64,000 nucleotides of DNA from Gammaproteobacteria bacterium (GCA_028285245.1 JANQPY010000016.1:124001-188000); one strand, 5' to 3'; positions 1-8,798 are shown, numbered from the stretch's first letter. Program-made: numbers and translations. The notes: generated from the sequence alone by a model not told the origin.

Positions 1-440
1 AGATTTATACCTTCGAGGGTTTCGGCAGCGACGGCATGACTCGGCCGGGTCTTACGGTCTACGGCGCAACCAAGCGCGCAGTTCGCTACCTGACTGAAGG
101 ATTAGCCAAGGAGTATGCCGACAGCGGTGTGCTAATTGGATCGCTCAGCCCGGGAATGGTGCCTACAGATCTACTGATTTACTCGTCGCGTAGCGAAGAC
201 CCTGAGCGCTGGAAGAAGTCGAAGCGCATCATGAACATGCTGGGTGACAAGGTGGAGACGGTAACCCCCTGGCTGGCCGAGCAGGCCCTGGCGAATACGC
301 GGCAGGGTGCACGGATTGCCTGGCTTACACCGCAGAAGGCGTTTGTGCGTTTTTTGCTGCCCAGCTACCGCCGGCGCAGCATCGTTGATGAATACGAGCA
401 GGGTCTGGATCATGAGCCCGGCCCGCAGGTGCGTTCATGA
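1..440 (+). CDS. SDR-family oxidoreductase, C-terminal part (5' end outside window)
   Basis: This is the C-terminal half of a short-chain dehydrogenase/reductase. The frame is open from the first bases of the window, so the start lies upstream. The catalytic YxxxK is visible as VYGATKRAVRYLTEGLAKE, followed by the usual S-PG-V-T segment (LSPGMVPTDLL) that closes the cofactor site. The Rossmann Gly motif is missing because it lies before the window. The last 40 residues are basic and Arg-rich (LLPSYRRRS), a tail seen in some membrane-associated SDRs. The stop overlaps the start of glnS (ATGA at 437-440), so the two genes are probably translationally coupled. The substrate cannot be told from this fragment. 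Confidence 0.85.
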   Translation, partial: IYTFEGFGSDGMTRPGLTVYGATKRAVRYLTEGLAKEYADSGVLIGSLSPGMVPTDLLIYSSRSEDPERWKKSKRIMNMLGDKVETVTPWLAEQALANTRQGARIAWLTPQKAFVRFLLPSYRRRSIVDEYEQGLDHEPGPQVRS

Positions 441-2140
441 CCGATGAGTCGGCGGCGCCGGGCCGCGACTTCGTCCGCCAGAGAATTGCCGACGAGCTGG
501 CGGCCGGCCAGCACCCGACCGGTGTCGTCACGCGCTTCCCGCCGGAGCCGAATGGCTACCTGCACATCGGCCATGCCAAGTCGATATGCCTCAACTTCAG
601 CGTAGCAGAGGAGCACGGTGGCCGCTGCTACTTGCGCTTCGACGACACAAATCCGCTGAAGGAGGATCAGGATTTCGCCGATGCTATCGAGCGGGACGTT
701 CGCTGGCTTGGCTTTAGCTGGGAAGACCGGCTCACGCATGCCTCGGACTACTACGATCGCTTCTATGCGTTGGCTGTGCAGCTCATTGAGGCTGGCAAAG
801 CCTATGTCGACAGCCTGTCGGCCGAGGAGATCCGCGAGTTTCGGGGCACGTTGACTGAACCCGGCAAGCCCAGCCCATACCGCGAGCGCAGCGTCGAGGA
901 GAACCTCGATCTGTTCACCCGCATGCGTGCTGGCGAGTTTGCCGACGGCGAACATGTGTTGCGCGCCAAGATCGATATGGCATCGCCGAATATGAATCTG
1001 CGCGATCCGACGCTGTATCGCATTCGTCGCATTGCGCACCAGCGCACGGGTAGCGATTGGTGCGTCTATCCAATGTACGATTTTGCCCACACCGTCTCGG
1101 ATGCACTCGAGGGCATTACGCATTCGTTGTGCACTTTGGAGTTCGAAGATCACCGGCCGCTGTACGACTGGATACTGGATCAGTTAGGGCTGCCGCATCG
1201 CCCGCGCCAGATCGAGTTTTCCCGGCTCAATGTCGCCTACATGATCACTAGCAAGCGCAAGCTGGCGCAGCTTATTGAGCATGGCGACGTCACGGGCTGG
1301 GACGACCCGCGCATGCCCACGCTGGCGGGCCTAAGGCGCCGCGGCTACCCGCCGGAAGCGCTGCGCGAGTTTTGCCGGCGCATTGGCGTTACCAAGAAAG
1401 ACCATGTCATCGAGATGGGGCTACTGGAAAGCACCGTCCGGGAAACGCTCAACGAGACGGCAACGCGCGCCATGGCTGTGGTGAATCCCATCAAGGTGGT
1501 TCTGACTAACTACCCGGACGGCCAGAGCGAAATGATGGCTGCGTCGAATCATCCGAATCGGCCAGACCTCGGCGAGCGGGAATTGCCCTTTGGCCGGGAA
1601 CTTTGGATTGAGCGGGATGACTTTATGGAAGACCCGCCCCGAAAGTTTTTCCGGCTTAAGCCCGGGGGCGAGGTCCGGCTGCGCTACGCGTACATCATTA
1701 AGTGTGAAGCCGTGATCAAAAACGACGCCGGCGAAATCGTTGAACTTCACTGCAGCTACGACCCGGACACGCGCAGCGGTAGACCGGGTGCGGAGCGCAA
1801 GGTGAAGGGCACCATTCACTGGGTTGCTGCCGCGCAGTCTGTGCCGGCCAAGGTTCGGCTATACGACCGGTTGTTTAGTGAGCCGCGGCCTGATGCGGAT
1901 CCTCAGGGCCGCGACTTCAGAGCGTTGCTCAACCCGGAGTCTCTGCAGACTGTTGAACACGCGCAGCTTGAACCGTCGCTGGCCGACTATGCGCCAGGGG
2001 ATTGCTGTCAGTTTGAACGTCTGGGTTACTTCGTCGCGGACGCGGTGGACAGTCAACCAGGTGCGCCGGTATTTAACCGCGTGGTGACGCTGCGGGATTC
2101 GTGGGCTAAGGCTGAGAAGGCCGCCTTAGCCGACCTCTAG
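437..2140 (+). CDS. glnS: Glutaminyl-tRNA synthetase (GlnRS)
   Basis: Charges tRNA-Gln with glutamine in the cytoplasm (class I aminoacyl-tRNA synthetase). The HIGH motif lies in PPEPNGYLHIGHAKSI, near residue 35. The downstream GWDDPRMPTLAGLRRRGY block and the C-terminal anticodon-binding beta-barrels (KVKGTIHWV, RLYDRLFSEP) match the E. coli enzyme by eye. Length of 567 aa is typical. The KMSKS-loop equivalent reads MITSKRKL where E. coli has VMSKRKL, so the Met before SKR is Thr; this is probably tolerated. The ATG overlaps the upstream SDR stop. Having GlnRS rather than only the GatCAB route fits Gammaproteobacteria. Confidence 0.97.
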   Translation: MTDESAAPGRDFVRQRIADELAAGQHPTGVVTRFPPEPNGYLHIGHAKSICLNFSVAEEHGGRCYLRFDDTNPLKEDQDFADAIERDVRWLGFSWEDRLTHASDYYDRFYALAVQLIEAGKAYVDSLSAEEIREFRGTLTEPGKPSPYRERSVEENLDLFTRMRAGEFADGEHVLRAKIDMASPNMNLRDPTLYRIRRIAHQRTGSDWCVYPMYDFAHTVSDALEGITHSLCTLEFEDHRPLYDWILDQLGLPHRPRQIEFSRLNVAYMITSKRKLAQLIEHGDVTGWDDPRMPTLAGLRRRGYPPEALREFCRRIGVTKKDHVIEMGLLESTVRETLNETATRAMAVVNPIKVVLTNYPDGQSEMMAASNHPNRPDLGERELPFGRELWIERDDFMEDPPRKFFRLKPGGEVRLRYAYIIKCEAVIKNDAGEIVELHCSYDPDTRSGRPGAERKVKGTIHWVAAAQSVPAKVRLYDRLFSEPRPDADPQGRDFRALLNPESLQTVEHAQLEPSLADYAPGDCCQFERLGYFVADAVDSQPGAPVFNRVVTLRDSWAKAEKAALADL

Positions 2141-2168
2141 TGCCCCCGGATCTTCCAAGGTCCCGATA

Positions 2169-2963
2169 TCAGCGCGAAGTTGAAGTCACCACCACCGGTG
2201 CGCCGCGGCCCAGGCCGAGTCGGTCGGCTGCATTGCCTTCTGCACAGGCTAGCTCCAGGACCCCGAACGAGTTAATCAGTGCCAGGTTGTCTCCCGGACG
2301 CGTGCGTCCGTAAGTATCGAGCAAGGGGAGCTGCTGCCCGGCTGCCAGAACGCGCGGCTGATCGAGTCGGGCCAGGCTGTCCGCCTCGATGTTCGTGATC
2401 AGGTTGCCGAAGTGATCGATAGTGATAACCGTGCCGCGCACTTCATTGTCGTAGATCGCCGGCGGCTCCAGCAGCGATGGCACGATGTCTGTCGCGGCGG
2501 GTCCTATATCGGCGGGCTGTATACGACCCGAGAGCAAGTCAGCCGCTAGAGGTGCGAAGATGTCGCGGCCGTGAAACGTGCTGCTGGGTTCGGGCCAGCC
2601 CTGTTCGCGGCGCCACGAGTCGTTCAGGCGATAAACCGCCGCGTCACCGGTTTCGCCGAAGATCTGCGCGAGCAATCCGTTGTCCGGGGCCAGAAACACA
2701 TGTTCGTCGTAACACGCGGCGATAATGTCCCGGCTCGTGCCGACGCCCGGGTCAACCACCGCGACGTGAATGCTGCCGGGGGGAAAGTACCTGTACGCAC
2801 GCGCCAGCCAGAAGCCGGCTTCAGCGGGCCAGTGGACGAGAATCTCGTGCGTCAGATCAACCACTCGCGCGTCGGGGTTGCGGCCCAGGATCACGCCGCG
2901 CATGACGGCAACGAACGGCCCCTTATGGCCGAAATCTGTGGTTAAAGTGATAAGGCCGGACAT
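2169..2963 (-). CDS. SAM hydrolase / SAM-hydroxide adenosyltransferase, DUF62 family
   Basis: A 264-aa protein of the DUF62 (SAM-dependent halogenase/hydroxide adenosyltransferase) family. Known members of the non-halogenase branch split S-adenosylmethionine into adenosine and methionine using water. The N-terminal TLTTDFGHKGPFVAVMRG and the following D-L-T-H segment form the SAM site. VVDPGVGT and APDNGLL are family signatures, and a C-terminal beta-barrel carries ITIDHFGNLITNI. Nothing marks it as a fluorinase or chlorinase; the fluorinase-specific loop insertion is not seen. It converges on glnS with 28 bases between the stops, and lies downstream of the RND operon on the same strand with a 43-base gap, so it could be read from that operon. 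Confidence 0.9.
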   Translation of the reverse strand: MSGLITLTTDFGHKGPFVAVMRGVILGRNPDARVVDLTHEILVHWPAEAGFWLARAYRYFPPGSIHVAVVDPGVGTSRDIIAACYDEHVFLAPDNGLLAQIFGETGDAAVYRLNDSWRREQGWPEPSSTFHGRDIFAPLAADLLSGRIQPADIGPAATDIVPSLLEPPAIYDNEVRGTVITIDHFGNLITNIEADSLARLDQPRVLAAGQQLPLLDTYGRTRPGDNLALINSFGVLELACAEGNAADRLGLGRGAPVVVTSTSR

Positions 2964-3006
2964 GAGGGGCCGCTCAGTGGGTCGACGCAGGCCACGGGTT
3001 TAGCCG

Positions 3007-6000
3007 CTAGCCTTGCGCGTCTGGTACTGGTTCGGACTCGCTCCGCAAACCGCGCCGCTCCCGCCACTTGCGCTCGATGTTGGCTTGAATCATCAGCAGC
3101 GCGGGCGTTAGCAGCAAAGTCAGCAGCGTGGCGAACACTAGCCCGCCGGCGATTGCTGAGGCCATTTGCCGCCACCATTGCGTGCCCGGGCCGCCGACGA
3201 AAATCTCGCGATTGATGAAATCGATGTTGATTGCCATGGCCATCGGCAGCAAGCCGAGCACGGTCGTAACCGTTGTGAGCAGAACGGGACGGAGCCGTTG
3301 TGCGCAGGTGCGCACGATGGCCTCGCGCGCCTCGATACCGGCCGATTTGATTCGGTTAAACGTATCGATCAACACGATGTTGTTGTTCACAACAATGCCC
3401 GCCAGGGCTATGCCCCCAATGCCGCAATTAACAAGACTGAACGACTGGCCCGTCACTAGCAGCCCGAGCATGACGCCGCCGGTGGAGAACACAACGGCAG
3501 TCAGAATCAACAGGGCTTGAAAAATACTGTTGAACTGTGTGACCAGGATCATGGCCATAAGCGCCATAGCCAGCGCGAAGGCGCGGCTTAAGAATTCAAT
3601 TGTCTCTTCCTGGTCGCGTGCGCCGCCCTTAAAGTCCAGCGTGACGCTCGGGTCCAGGTCGAGGTCGGGAATCCGCTCTTTCAGTGTGCTTAGAATTGTC
3701 GAGATCTGTGCACCCTTATCGAGATCGGCCTGCACCAGCATGGTTCGGCGCCCGTCCGTGCGCATGATGTTGCGCGTTGCCGGGGCGGGTTCCCGCGTCA
3801 CGAAGGTGGCAATTGGGATGTTGCCCGACGGCGTGGGTATGCGGAGTTCGCCCAGGCGATCCAGGCTGCGCTTGTCGTACGGGAAGCGCACGCGGATATC
3901 GATTTCCTCGTCGGCGTCATCGGGGCGATAGTCGCCGAGGCGGATGCCGGTCGTAACTAGCTGAATGATGTTCCCCACAAGGGAAACGTCGGCACCGAAC
4001 TTGGCTGCCTCCGCCCGGTCGACTTCCAGCCGCCACTCGATACCAGGCACCGGGCGAGTGTCTTCGGCATTAATCACGCCCGGTATGGTTGCGAGCTCCT
4101 CGCGGATCTTGACGACGGCATCGCCGAGGGCCGCCAGGTTGGGGGCGGACGCTTCAATGTCGATGGGTTTGCCGTCAGCGGGCCCTTCTTCCGGCAGCCG
4201 GGTTTCGATAATCAGCCCAGCGATGTCGGCTGTCCGTTTGCGTATGTCCGCCACGATTTCAGAGGCCGGCCTGCGCGTCCGCCAGTCAGAGAAATTGAGG
4301 CGAATTGAGCCGATCTGGTCGGGCGCGGCCCCCAGGTTGCCGGCCCCGGAACGGACATAAATGTTGTCCACGCCATCGATGCCGTAAACGCGTTCCTCGA
4401 CAGTGCGGACCAGCCGGTCCTTTTCGTTGGTCGATAAATCGCCCAACGCCCGGATATCTACACTGCCCTGCTGTGGCTCAACTTCGGGCCACATAGTAAT
4501 GCCCTTGCCAAAAGTGAAGTACGCCACATAGAGACTCACCAGCAAGAACGTGACGACGCCAACCACTCGCCAGGGTGTGCGCATGGCGGCGCTCACGATG
4601 CTGATGTACCAGCCAGTACCGCCGGTGATCGTCTTCAGATCACCCGTTTCCGCGGCCAGTAGTTCCCGCCGGCTCTGTTCGCTGAAGTGGCCCGGCCGCC
4701 CGATAACGGAGCCCAAGGCAGGCACGAAAACCAGCGCCATGACCAGCGATGCGCTCAGCACGCAGATGAGCGTCACAGGGAAGAACAGCATGAAGTTGCC
4801 GATCAGACCTGGCCAGAACACCAGCGGCAGAAACGCGGCGAGCGTGGTGGCGGTGGAGGCAATAATTGGCCAGGCCATGCGTTTGGCCGCGCCGGCATAG
4901 GCTCGCTTGCGCTCCATGCCCTCGGCCATGCGGCGGTCCGCCAGCTCTGTCACGACGATCGCGCCGTCCACCAGCAGTCCCACGGCAACGATGGACGCAA
5001 ACAGCACCACCATGTTGATGGTGTAACCAAGCGCGTTGAGCATAAAGAATGCGGCGCAAAACGAACCGGGAATTGCCAGACCAACCAGCAGCGCATTCTG
5101 AAAACCGAGAATGCCGATCAGAACGATAAACACCAGCACGATCGCGGCTGCAACATTGTTAGTCAGGTTATTGATGTTCTTCTTGACCCACACCGACTTG
5201 TCGCGGGTGTAGTTCAACACGACGCCTGGTGGCCACACGGTTGACGAGGCACTTACGATTTCACGTACTTCCTCGACAGCCTCAATCATGTTCGCGCCAC
5301 CGCGCTGCACGACCTCGATCGCGAGAGAGGGATCGCCGTTCAGCCGGGCATAGCTCTCAGCATCCTTAAACGTTCGACGTACGCTGGCGATGTCCCTGAA
5401 GTGCACAACGCGCTCGCCGTCCACCTTGATCGGCAGCGACAGCACGTCCGCCGGTGACTCGATAACGCCGGGCACCTTGATCGCGAACCGGCCCTGATCA
5501 GACTGCAGCGCGCCTGCTGCAACCAGGCGGTTGTTGCGTTCGACAAACCCGAGCACGTCTGCCGGCGACAGGCCGTAGCTCTCCATCAACAGCGGATCGA
5601 CGATAACCTCCAGCACTTCTTCGCGGGCGCCGACGATGTTGACTTCCAGCACGCCGGACAGGCCTTCGAGCTTGTCCTGGAGGTCGAGTGCGATAGCAAC
5701 CAACGCCCTCTCGGCAACGGGGCCGCCAAGGGTCATGACCAGCATCGGATCGAAGCGAGAAAACTTGACCTCATTGACGCGCGGCTCTTCCGCATCCTGC
5801 GGTAGCTCTGCCTGAGCCAGGTCGACCCGTTCGCGGACTTCCTGCAGAGCAAAGTCAACGTCGACCTCGGGCTCAAACTCGAGGCTTACAGTGGCGCGCC
5901 CCTCCGCGCCGGAACCCACCATTTCTTTGAGTCCGCTTAGCGTGCGCAGCTCCTGCTCAAGGGGGCGGACCAGCAATCGCTCTGAATCCTCGGGAGATAC

Positions 6001-6159
6001 CCCCTCGAGCGTGACGACCACGTTAATGAAGGGAAAAGAAATATCCGGCTCGTTTTCTTTCGGCATGCTCTGATAAGAGGCGATGCCGGCCAGCACGATG
6101 ACCGCATAAGCGATAATTATGGTGCGGCTACGGCTAATGGCGGCTTCTATTGGCGACAT
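3007..6159 (-). CDS. RND efflux permease (inner membrane, AcrB/NolG-like)
   Basis: A 1050-aa resistance-nodulation-division transporter: N-terminal TM1, a large periplasmic loop, TM2-6, a second large loop, and TM8-12. It would pump small hydrophobic compounds or detergents from periplasm or membrane to outside, using the proton gradient, together with the adaptor encoded just upstream (25-base gap). In AcrB the TM4 proton relay is a D-D pair; here the segment is GLLVDGAIVVTE, with the second Asp replaced by Gly. The TM10 Lys position reads GIVVNNNIVLID, so Lys is Asn. Such substitutions occur in non-AcrB RND branches. No outer-membrane channel gene is present nearby, so a TolC-type partner must be encoded elsewhere. 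Transcribed after padR and the adaptor gene. Confidence 0.93.
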   Translation of the reverse strand: MSPIEAAISRSRTIIIAYAVIVLAGIASYQSMPKENEPDISFPFINVVVTLEGVSPEDSERLLVRPLEQELRTLSGLKEMVGSGAEGRATVSLEFEPEVDVDFALQEVRERVDLAQAELPQDAEEPRVNEVKFSRFDPMLVMTLGGPVAERALVAIALDLQDKLEGLSGVLEVNIVGAREEVLEVIVDPLLMESYGLSPADVLGFVERNNRLVAAGALQSDQGRFAIKVPGVIESPADVLSLPIKVDGERVVHFRDIASVRRTFKDAESYARLNGDPSLAIEVVQRGGANMIEAVEEVREIVSASSTVWPPGVVLNYTRDKSVWVKKNINNLTNNVAAAIVLVFIVLIGILGFQNALLVGLAIPGSFCAAFFMLNALGYTINMVVLFASIVAVGLLVDGAIVVTELADRRMAEGMERKRAYAGAAKRMAWPIIASTATTLAAFLPLVFWPGLIGNFMLFFPVTLICVLSASLVMALVFVPALGSVIGRPGHFSEQSRRELLAAETGDLKTITGGTGWYISIVSAAMRTPWRVVGVVTFLLVSLYVAYFTFGKGITMWPEVEPQQGSVDIRALGDLSTNEKDRLVRTVEERVYGIDGVDNIYVRSGAGNLGAAPDQIGSIRLNFSDWRTRRPASEIVADIRKRTADIAGLIIETRLPEEGPADGKPIDIEASAPNLAALGDAVVKIREELATIPGVINAEDTRPVPGIEWRLEVDRAEAAKFGADVSLVGNIIQLVTTGIRLGDYRPDDADEEIDIRVRFPYDKRSLDRLGELRIPTPSGNIPIATFVTREPAPATRNIMRTDGRRTMLVQADLDKGAQISTILSTLKERIPDLDLDPSVTLDFKGGARDQEETIEFLSRAFALAMALMAMILVTQFNSIFQALLILTAVVFSTGGVMLGLLVTGQSFSLVNCGIGGIALAGIVVNNNIVLIDTFNRIKSAGIEAREAIVRTCAQRLRPVLLTTVTTVLGLLPMAMAINIDFINREIFVGGPGTQWWRQMASAIAGGLVFATLLTLLLTPALLMIQANIERKWRERRGLRSESEPVPDAQG

Positions 6160-6184
6160 CGTTAGTCAGTCCCTTGGCACTTTC

Positions 6185-7306
6185 TTAAGGGTTGGACTCT
6201 GCAGCCAGCGCCGTGTCTGCCTCGGCAAACACCGGGTCGACCTCGACGCCTACATCAACGTAGCCCTGCCCGACCGTAATCACTGTGGCGTTCTCGGGCA
6301 GGCCGGTGACCCACACGCCATCGGGCTCTGACCGCGCGATCTCGACGTCGGCGAAGGCAACGCGGTTATAGGCATCGACAATCTTTAGCCCGATTGCGCC
6401 GTTGTCATCCAGCGTAAGCAGTGACGGTGCGACTTTCTGCGCCATCAACCGTCCACCAGGTATCAGCATCTGCGCGGTGACGCCAGCCGGCAGTTTGCCT
6501 TCGGGATTCTTAATCTCAAGTTCAACCGTAAACGTACGTGTTGATTCGTCTGCAACTGGTGCGACATACCGCACACGACCCTCAGCCTGCTGACCGGTGA
6601 CGAGTCTTGCCTGAGCGACGATGTCTTTTGACACATATCCGGCGTCCTGCTCGGCAATACTGCCGGTAACAATAATCCGCGTGTTGTCAACGAAGCTGAC
6701 GACGGTATCGCCGCGGCCAACAAAGTCACCCAGCTCAACCTCACGCTCCTGAATCACGCCGTCAAAAGGCGCGCGAATTTGCATGTACTGCAGATCGAGT
6801 TCGGCACGCGTTAGCTCGGCGCGCGCCGACTCGAGGCGCGCTAATGTTTCGGCCAGCTGGGTATCGGAAACATAGCCGGACGTCTTGAGTTCCAGCTGCG
6901 CTTCATAAGCCGTTTGATGCTCGACGACGCCTGCGCGAGCCTCTTCTAAACGCGCCTGCCGGTCGCGCAGATCCAGGCTCACGATCAGGTCACCGCGTCG
7001 CACCTGCTGGCCGCGGCGTGCGTGCAACTCGGTCACGCGGCCGTCGGTCTCGGCGCGAATTTCTACGCTGCGCGCGGGGGCTGTGCGCCCGTTAATGTTG
7101 ATTAGACGGTCGATTGGGGTGGCCGCAACGCTGCGCACCTGGACGCGCGCCGCGACATCAGCCGAACCCACATCGCTGGCTGCCTGCATCGGCGATGCGG
7201 GCCGGTCGCCAGTCAGGCTGCCTGAAAGTATCCAGGTAACGACCAGCAGAAAAACCAGTACGGCCAGTATCCATGGCCGGTCAGAGATAACTTGGCGAAT
7301 GCTCAT
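6185..7306 (-). CDS. RND periplasmic adaptor (membrane fusion protein)
   Basis: A 373-aa HlyD/AcrA-type adaptor linking the RND permease to an outer-membrane channel. The chosen ATG gives MSIRQVISDRPWILAVLVFLLVV, an N-terminal membrane anchor. A longer in-frame ATG at 7453 would run through most of the padR 3' end in a Cys/Arg-rich stretch with no family likeness, so it is rejected. Barrel-sandwich halves surround a central alpha hairpin (GRVTELHARRGQQVRRGDLIV ... QIRAPFDGVIQEREVELGDFV), followed by a beta-barrel and a membrane-proximal domain. There is no lipobox. It sits between padR and the permease and is expected to be co-transcribed. Confidence 0.92.
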   Translation of the reverse strand: MSIRQVISDRPWILAVLVFLLVVTWILSGSLTGDRPASPMQAASDVGSADVAARVQVRSVAATPIDRLININGRTAPARSVEIRAETDGRVTELHARRGQQVRRGDLIVSLDLRDRQARLEEARAGVVEHQTAYEAQLELKTSGYVSDTQLAETLARLESARAELTRAELDLQYMQIRAPFDGVIQEREVELGDFVGRGDTVVSFVDNTRIIVTGSIAEQDAGYVSKDIVAQARLVTGQQAEGRVRYVAPVADESTRTFTVELEIKNPEGKLPAGVTAQMLIPGGRLMAQKVAPSLLTLDDNGAIGLKIVDAYNRVAFADVEIARSEPDGVWVTGLPENATVITVGQGYVDVGVEVDPVFAEADTALAAESNP

Positions 7307-7334
7307 TGTGCCTGTCGTCTTCTCGCTTGAAAGG

Positions 7335-7880
7335 CTAGGCCGTGGCCTGCCGCTTGATCGATGGCTGCTCAAACAGCAGCGACTCGTGTTGTTCGATATA
7401 GCGTGTGGCTGCTGCTGCCAGCGCTGCGCCAAACCCCGCCACGAAATGTGCACCGCCCGACATCTGCTGCCCCTGGGCCTTTACGATTGCATCAATGTCT
7501 TCGACGGTCTCACGCATCTCGATGACGCGCTGCTCAAGCAGTTCCTGCAGTCTTTCTGGTTCCATCAGGTCGGCGAAGTAAAGGGTGGCGAGAAACTCCG
7601 AACGCAGCCGGTGCCGGGGGCTCGATTGTCGAAGAGCCTGCTCGAACGCGTGCATGCCAGCAGGCGTGATTCGATAGAGCTTTCGGTCTGGGCGGCCCCG
7701 CTGCTCGATACACTCGCATTCGACCAGCTTGGCTGCCGCAAGATCCGCCAGCGCCGGATATATGGAGCCATAGCCCGCCGGAAAGAAGTGCTTGAACAGA
7801 CCCTCGAATTCCTTCTTCAGGTCATAGCCGCTGGCGGGTCGGGCGCTCAGCAGTCCGAGGCACAGGGTCTTTACGTCCAT
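7335..7880 (-). CDS. PadR-family transcriptional regulator
   Basis: A 181-aa PadR regulator. The N-terminal winged helix is seen in CLGLLSARPASGYDLKKEFE and the wing in CIEQRGRPDRKLYRITPAG, followed by a long C-terminal dimerisation helix region (ELLEQRVIEMRETVEDIDAIV). PadR proteins typically repress adjacent phenolic-acid or drug-efflux genes and are released by ligand. It is first in a minus-strand unit with the adaptor and RND permease, 28 bases upstream of the adaptor, so local repressor of this efflux pump is the likely role. The start ATG at 7880 lies inside a tandem repeat that may be its own operator (see 7873-7895). Confidence 0.92.
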   Translation of the reverse strand: MDVKTLCLGLLSARPASGYDLKKEFEGLFKHFFPAGYGSIYPALADLAAAKLVECECIEQRGRPDRKLYRITPAGMHAFEQALRQSSPRHRLRSEFLATLYFADLMEPERLQELLEQRVIEMRETVEDIDAIVKAQGQQMSGGAHFVAGFGAALAAAATRYIEQHESLLFEQPSIKRQATA

Positions 7881-7895
7881 GGTTTAACGTCCATG
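7873..7895. repeat. 9-bp direct repeat at 14-bp spacing over the padR start
   Basis: ACGTCCATG occurs at 7873-7881 and again at 7887-7895, so the padR start codon is duplicated 14 bases upstream (CATGGACGT twice on the minus strand). The upstream ATG is out of frame with padR. It may be a small tandem duplication or part of a PadR operator; the sequence does not decide. Confidence 0.6.
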
Positions 7896-8183
7896 TGGCC
7901 GGTACAGGGGAGGGTCAGTGCGACCCCTATATCAAGCTGATGTGGGTTGCGGGGCGCTCACTCTAGCCGGGCGCGGGACCGCTAATCTACAGAACCACCC
8001 AACAGGGCCGGGCCGCCATGGCTGTCTGCCGCAAGAGAATGCCAAAAAGATTATAAAAAACAAAAATATATGGGGGCTCTTTCGCTCTCGACGGGGTGTA
8101 ACTTTTTGTAACCGGGGCATTCTGCCCGGTGGGTGCCAAGCCATCTGCGCGGCTGTCACGCTGCATTAGTAGCGCAAGCACTG

Positions 8184-8231
8184 TGCTGCAGCATGATTGA
8201 CTCGAACACTCTGACGTGTGCTGCTGCAGCA
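8184..8231. promoter_or_regulatory. Pair of TGCTGCAGCA palindromes upstream of the TPR gene
   Basis: The perfect palindrome TGCTGCAGCA is present at 8184-8193 and 8222-8231, 38 bases apart (between three and four helical turns). The second copy sits about where a -35 box would be for the TATAAT at 8253. This is the geometry of a two-site operator, but no regulator can be assigned. Confidence 0.45.
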
Positions 8232-8252
8232 TTTTGCCACTCGGATCGAAGC

Positions 8253-8258
8253 TATAAT
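8253..8258 (+). promoter_or_regulatory. Consensus -10 box for the TPR gene
   Basis: A perfect TATAAT 34 bases before the ATG at 8292. No good -35 lies at 16-18 bases; TTGCCA at 8234-8239 is only 13 bases upstream. The promoter may therefore depend on an activator or be weak. Confidence 0.45.
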
Positions 8259-8291
8259 CGCTGCAACGCGCGTGTTTAAAGGGATGCAAAC

Positions 8292-8798
8292 ATGTTGATG
8301 AGGTTTTCAGCATTGGCGGCGACGGCAGCCTGCTTGGGTCTCGTGAGTGCTCAGCCCGCGTTAGCCGACAACTCGCTCATTGTGGGGACCGATCCGGATC
8401 TTCAGGCCGGTGCGAGCGCCCTCAGGGCCCGCAGTTTCCAGGATGGCGTGCAGCTCACCGAACGTGGTCTTGAGACCACGGTTTCAGTCTCCAATCGCGC
8501 CGCCGGCCTGAGCAATTTGTGCGCCGGGTACACGGGACTCGGAAAATACGAAGAGGCGATCGACGCGTGCAGCGAGTCGCTCCGGATCAAGCCGCGCAAC
8601 TGGCGCAGCTTCAATAACCGGGCGCTGGCGTATCTGTTCAAGGGCGCTTTGATTCAGGCGCGGCGCGACGTGGATGCCGGCCTGGCGATCAACCCCAACG
8701 CCGACACGCTCAACAAGGTCGACCTGATGATTCGGGAAGAGGAAGCGCGGCGGGAAATGCTCGCGGCTGTTTCCGGGCCGGCTGCCGGCAGGCTGTAA
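8292..8798 (+). CDS. Exported tetratricopeptide-repeat protein
   Basis: A 168-aa protein with a clear Sec signal peptide (MLMRFSALAATAACLGLVSA ... cleavage near ALA-DN, residue 25). At least two TPR-like helix pairs follow: LCAGYTGLGKYEEAIDACSES and FNNRALAYLFKGALIQARRD. TPRs mediate protein-protein contacts, here in the periplasm. It has no enzymatic motif and I cannot name it. The next gene on the strand is the HiPIP, 103 bases downstream; co-transcription is possible but not shown. Confidence 0.75.
   Translation: MLMRFSALAATAACLGLVSAQPALADNSLIVGTDPDLQAGASALRARSFQDGVQLTERGLETTVSVSNRAAGLSNLCAGYTGLGKYEEAIDACSESLRIKPRNWRSFNNRALAYLFKGALIQARRDVDAGLAINPNADTLNKVDLMIREEEARREMLAAVSGPAAGRL

Larger units (their letters stand above)
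7881..8291. other. 411-bp intergenic region between padR (minus) and the TPR gene (plus)
   Basis: Holds the divergent control region. An unusually A/T-rich patch lies at about 8041-8075. An imperfect hairpin is at 8112-8129 (CCGGGGCA-TTC-TGCCCGG, one bulged G). Two copies of a perfect 10-bp palindrome lie at 8184-8193 and 8222-8231, and a TATAAT at 8253-8258. No convincing gene or known RNA family was recognised. The short reading frames here show no protein-like composition. Confidence 0.6.

Noticed and set aside
410-1153. Long minus-strand frame inside glnS (247 codons)
   Set aside because: It lies antisense to a certain gene, has no domain-like sequence or ribosome site, and arises from the GC-rich codon pattern.
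2169-2963. Fluorinase or chlorinase
   Set aside because: The family match is to the general DUF62 SAM hydrolase branch; the fluorinase loop and halogen-pathway neighbours are missing.
8112-8129. Intrinsic terminator at the imperfect hairpin upstream of the TPR gene
   Set aside because: The stem has a bulge and no T-tract follows on either strand; it also sits upstream of, not after, the neighbouring genes.
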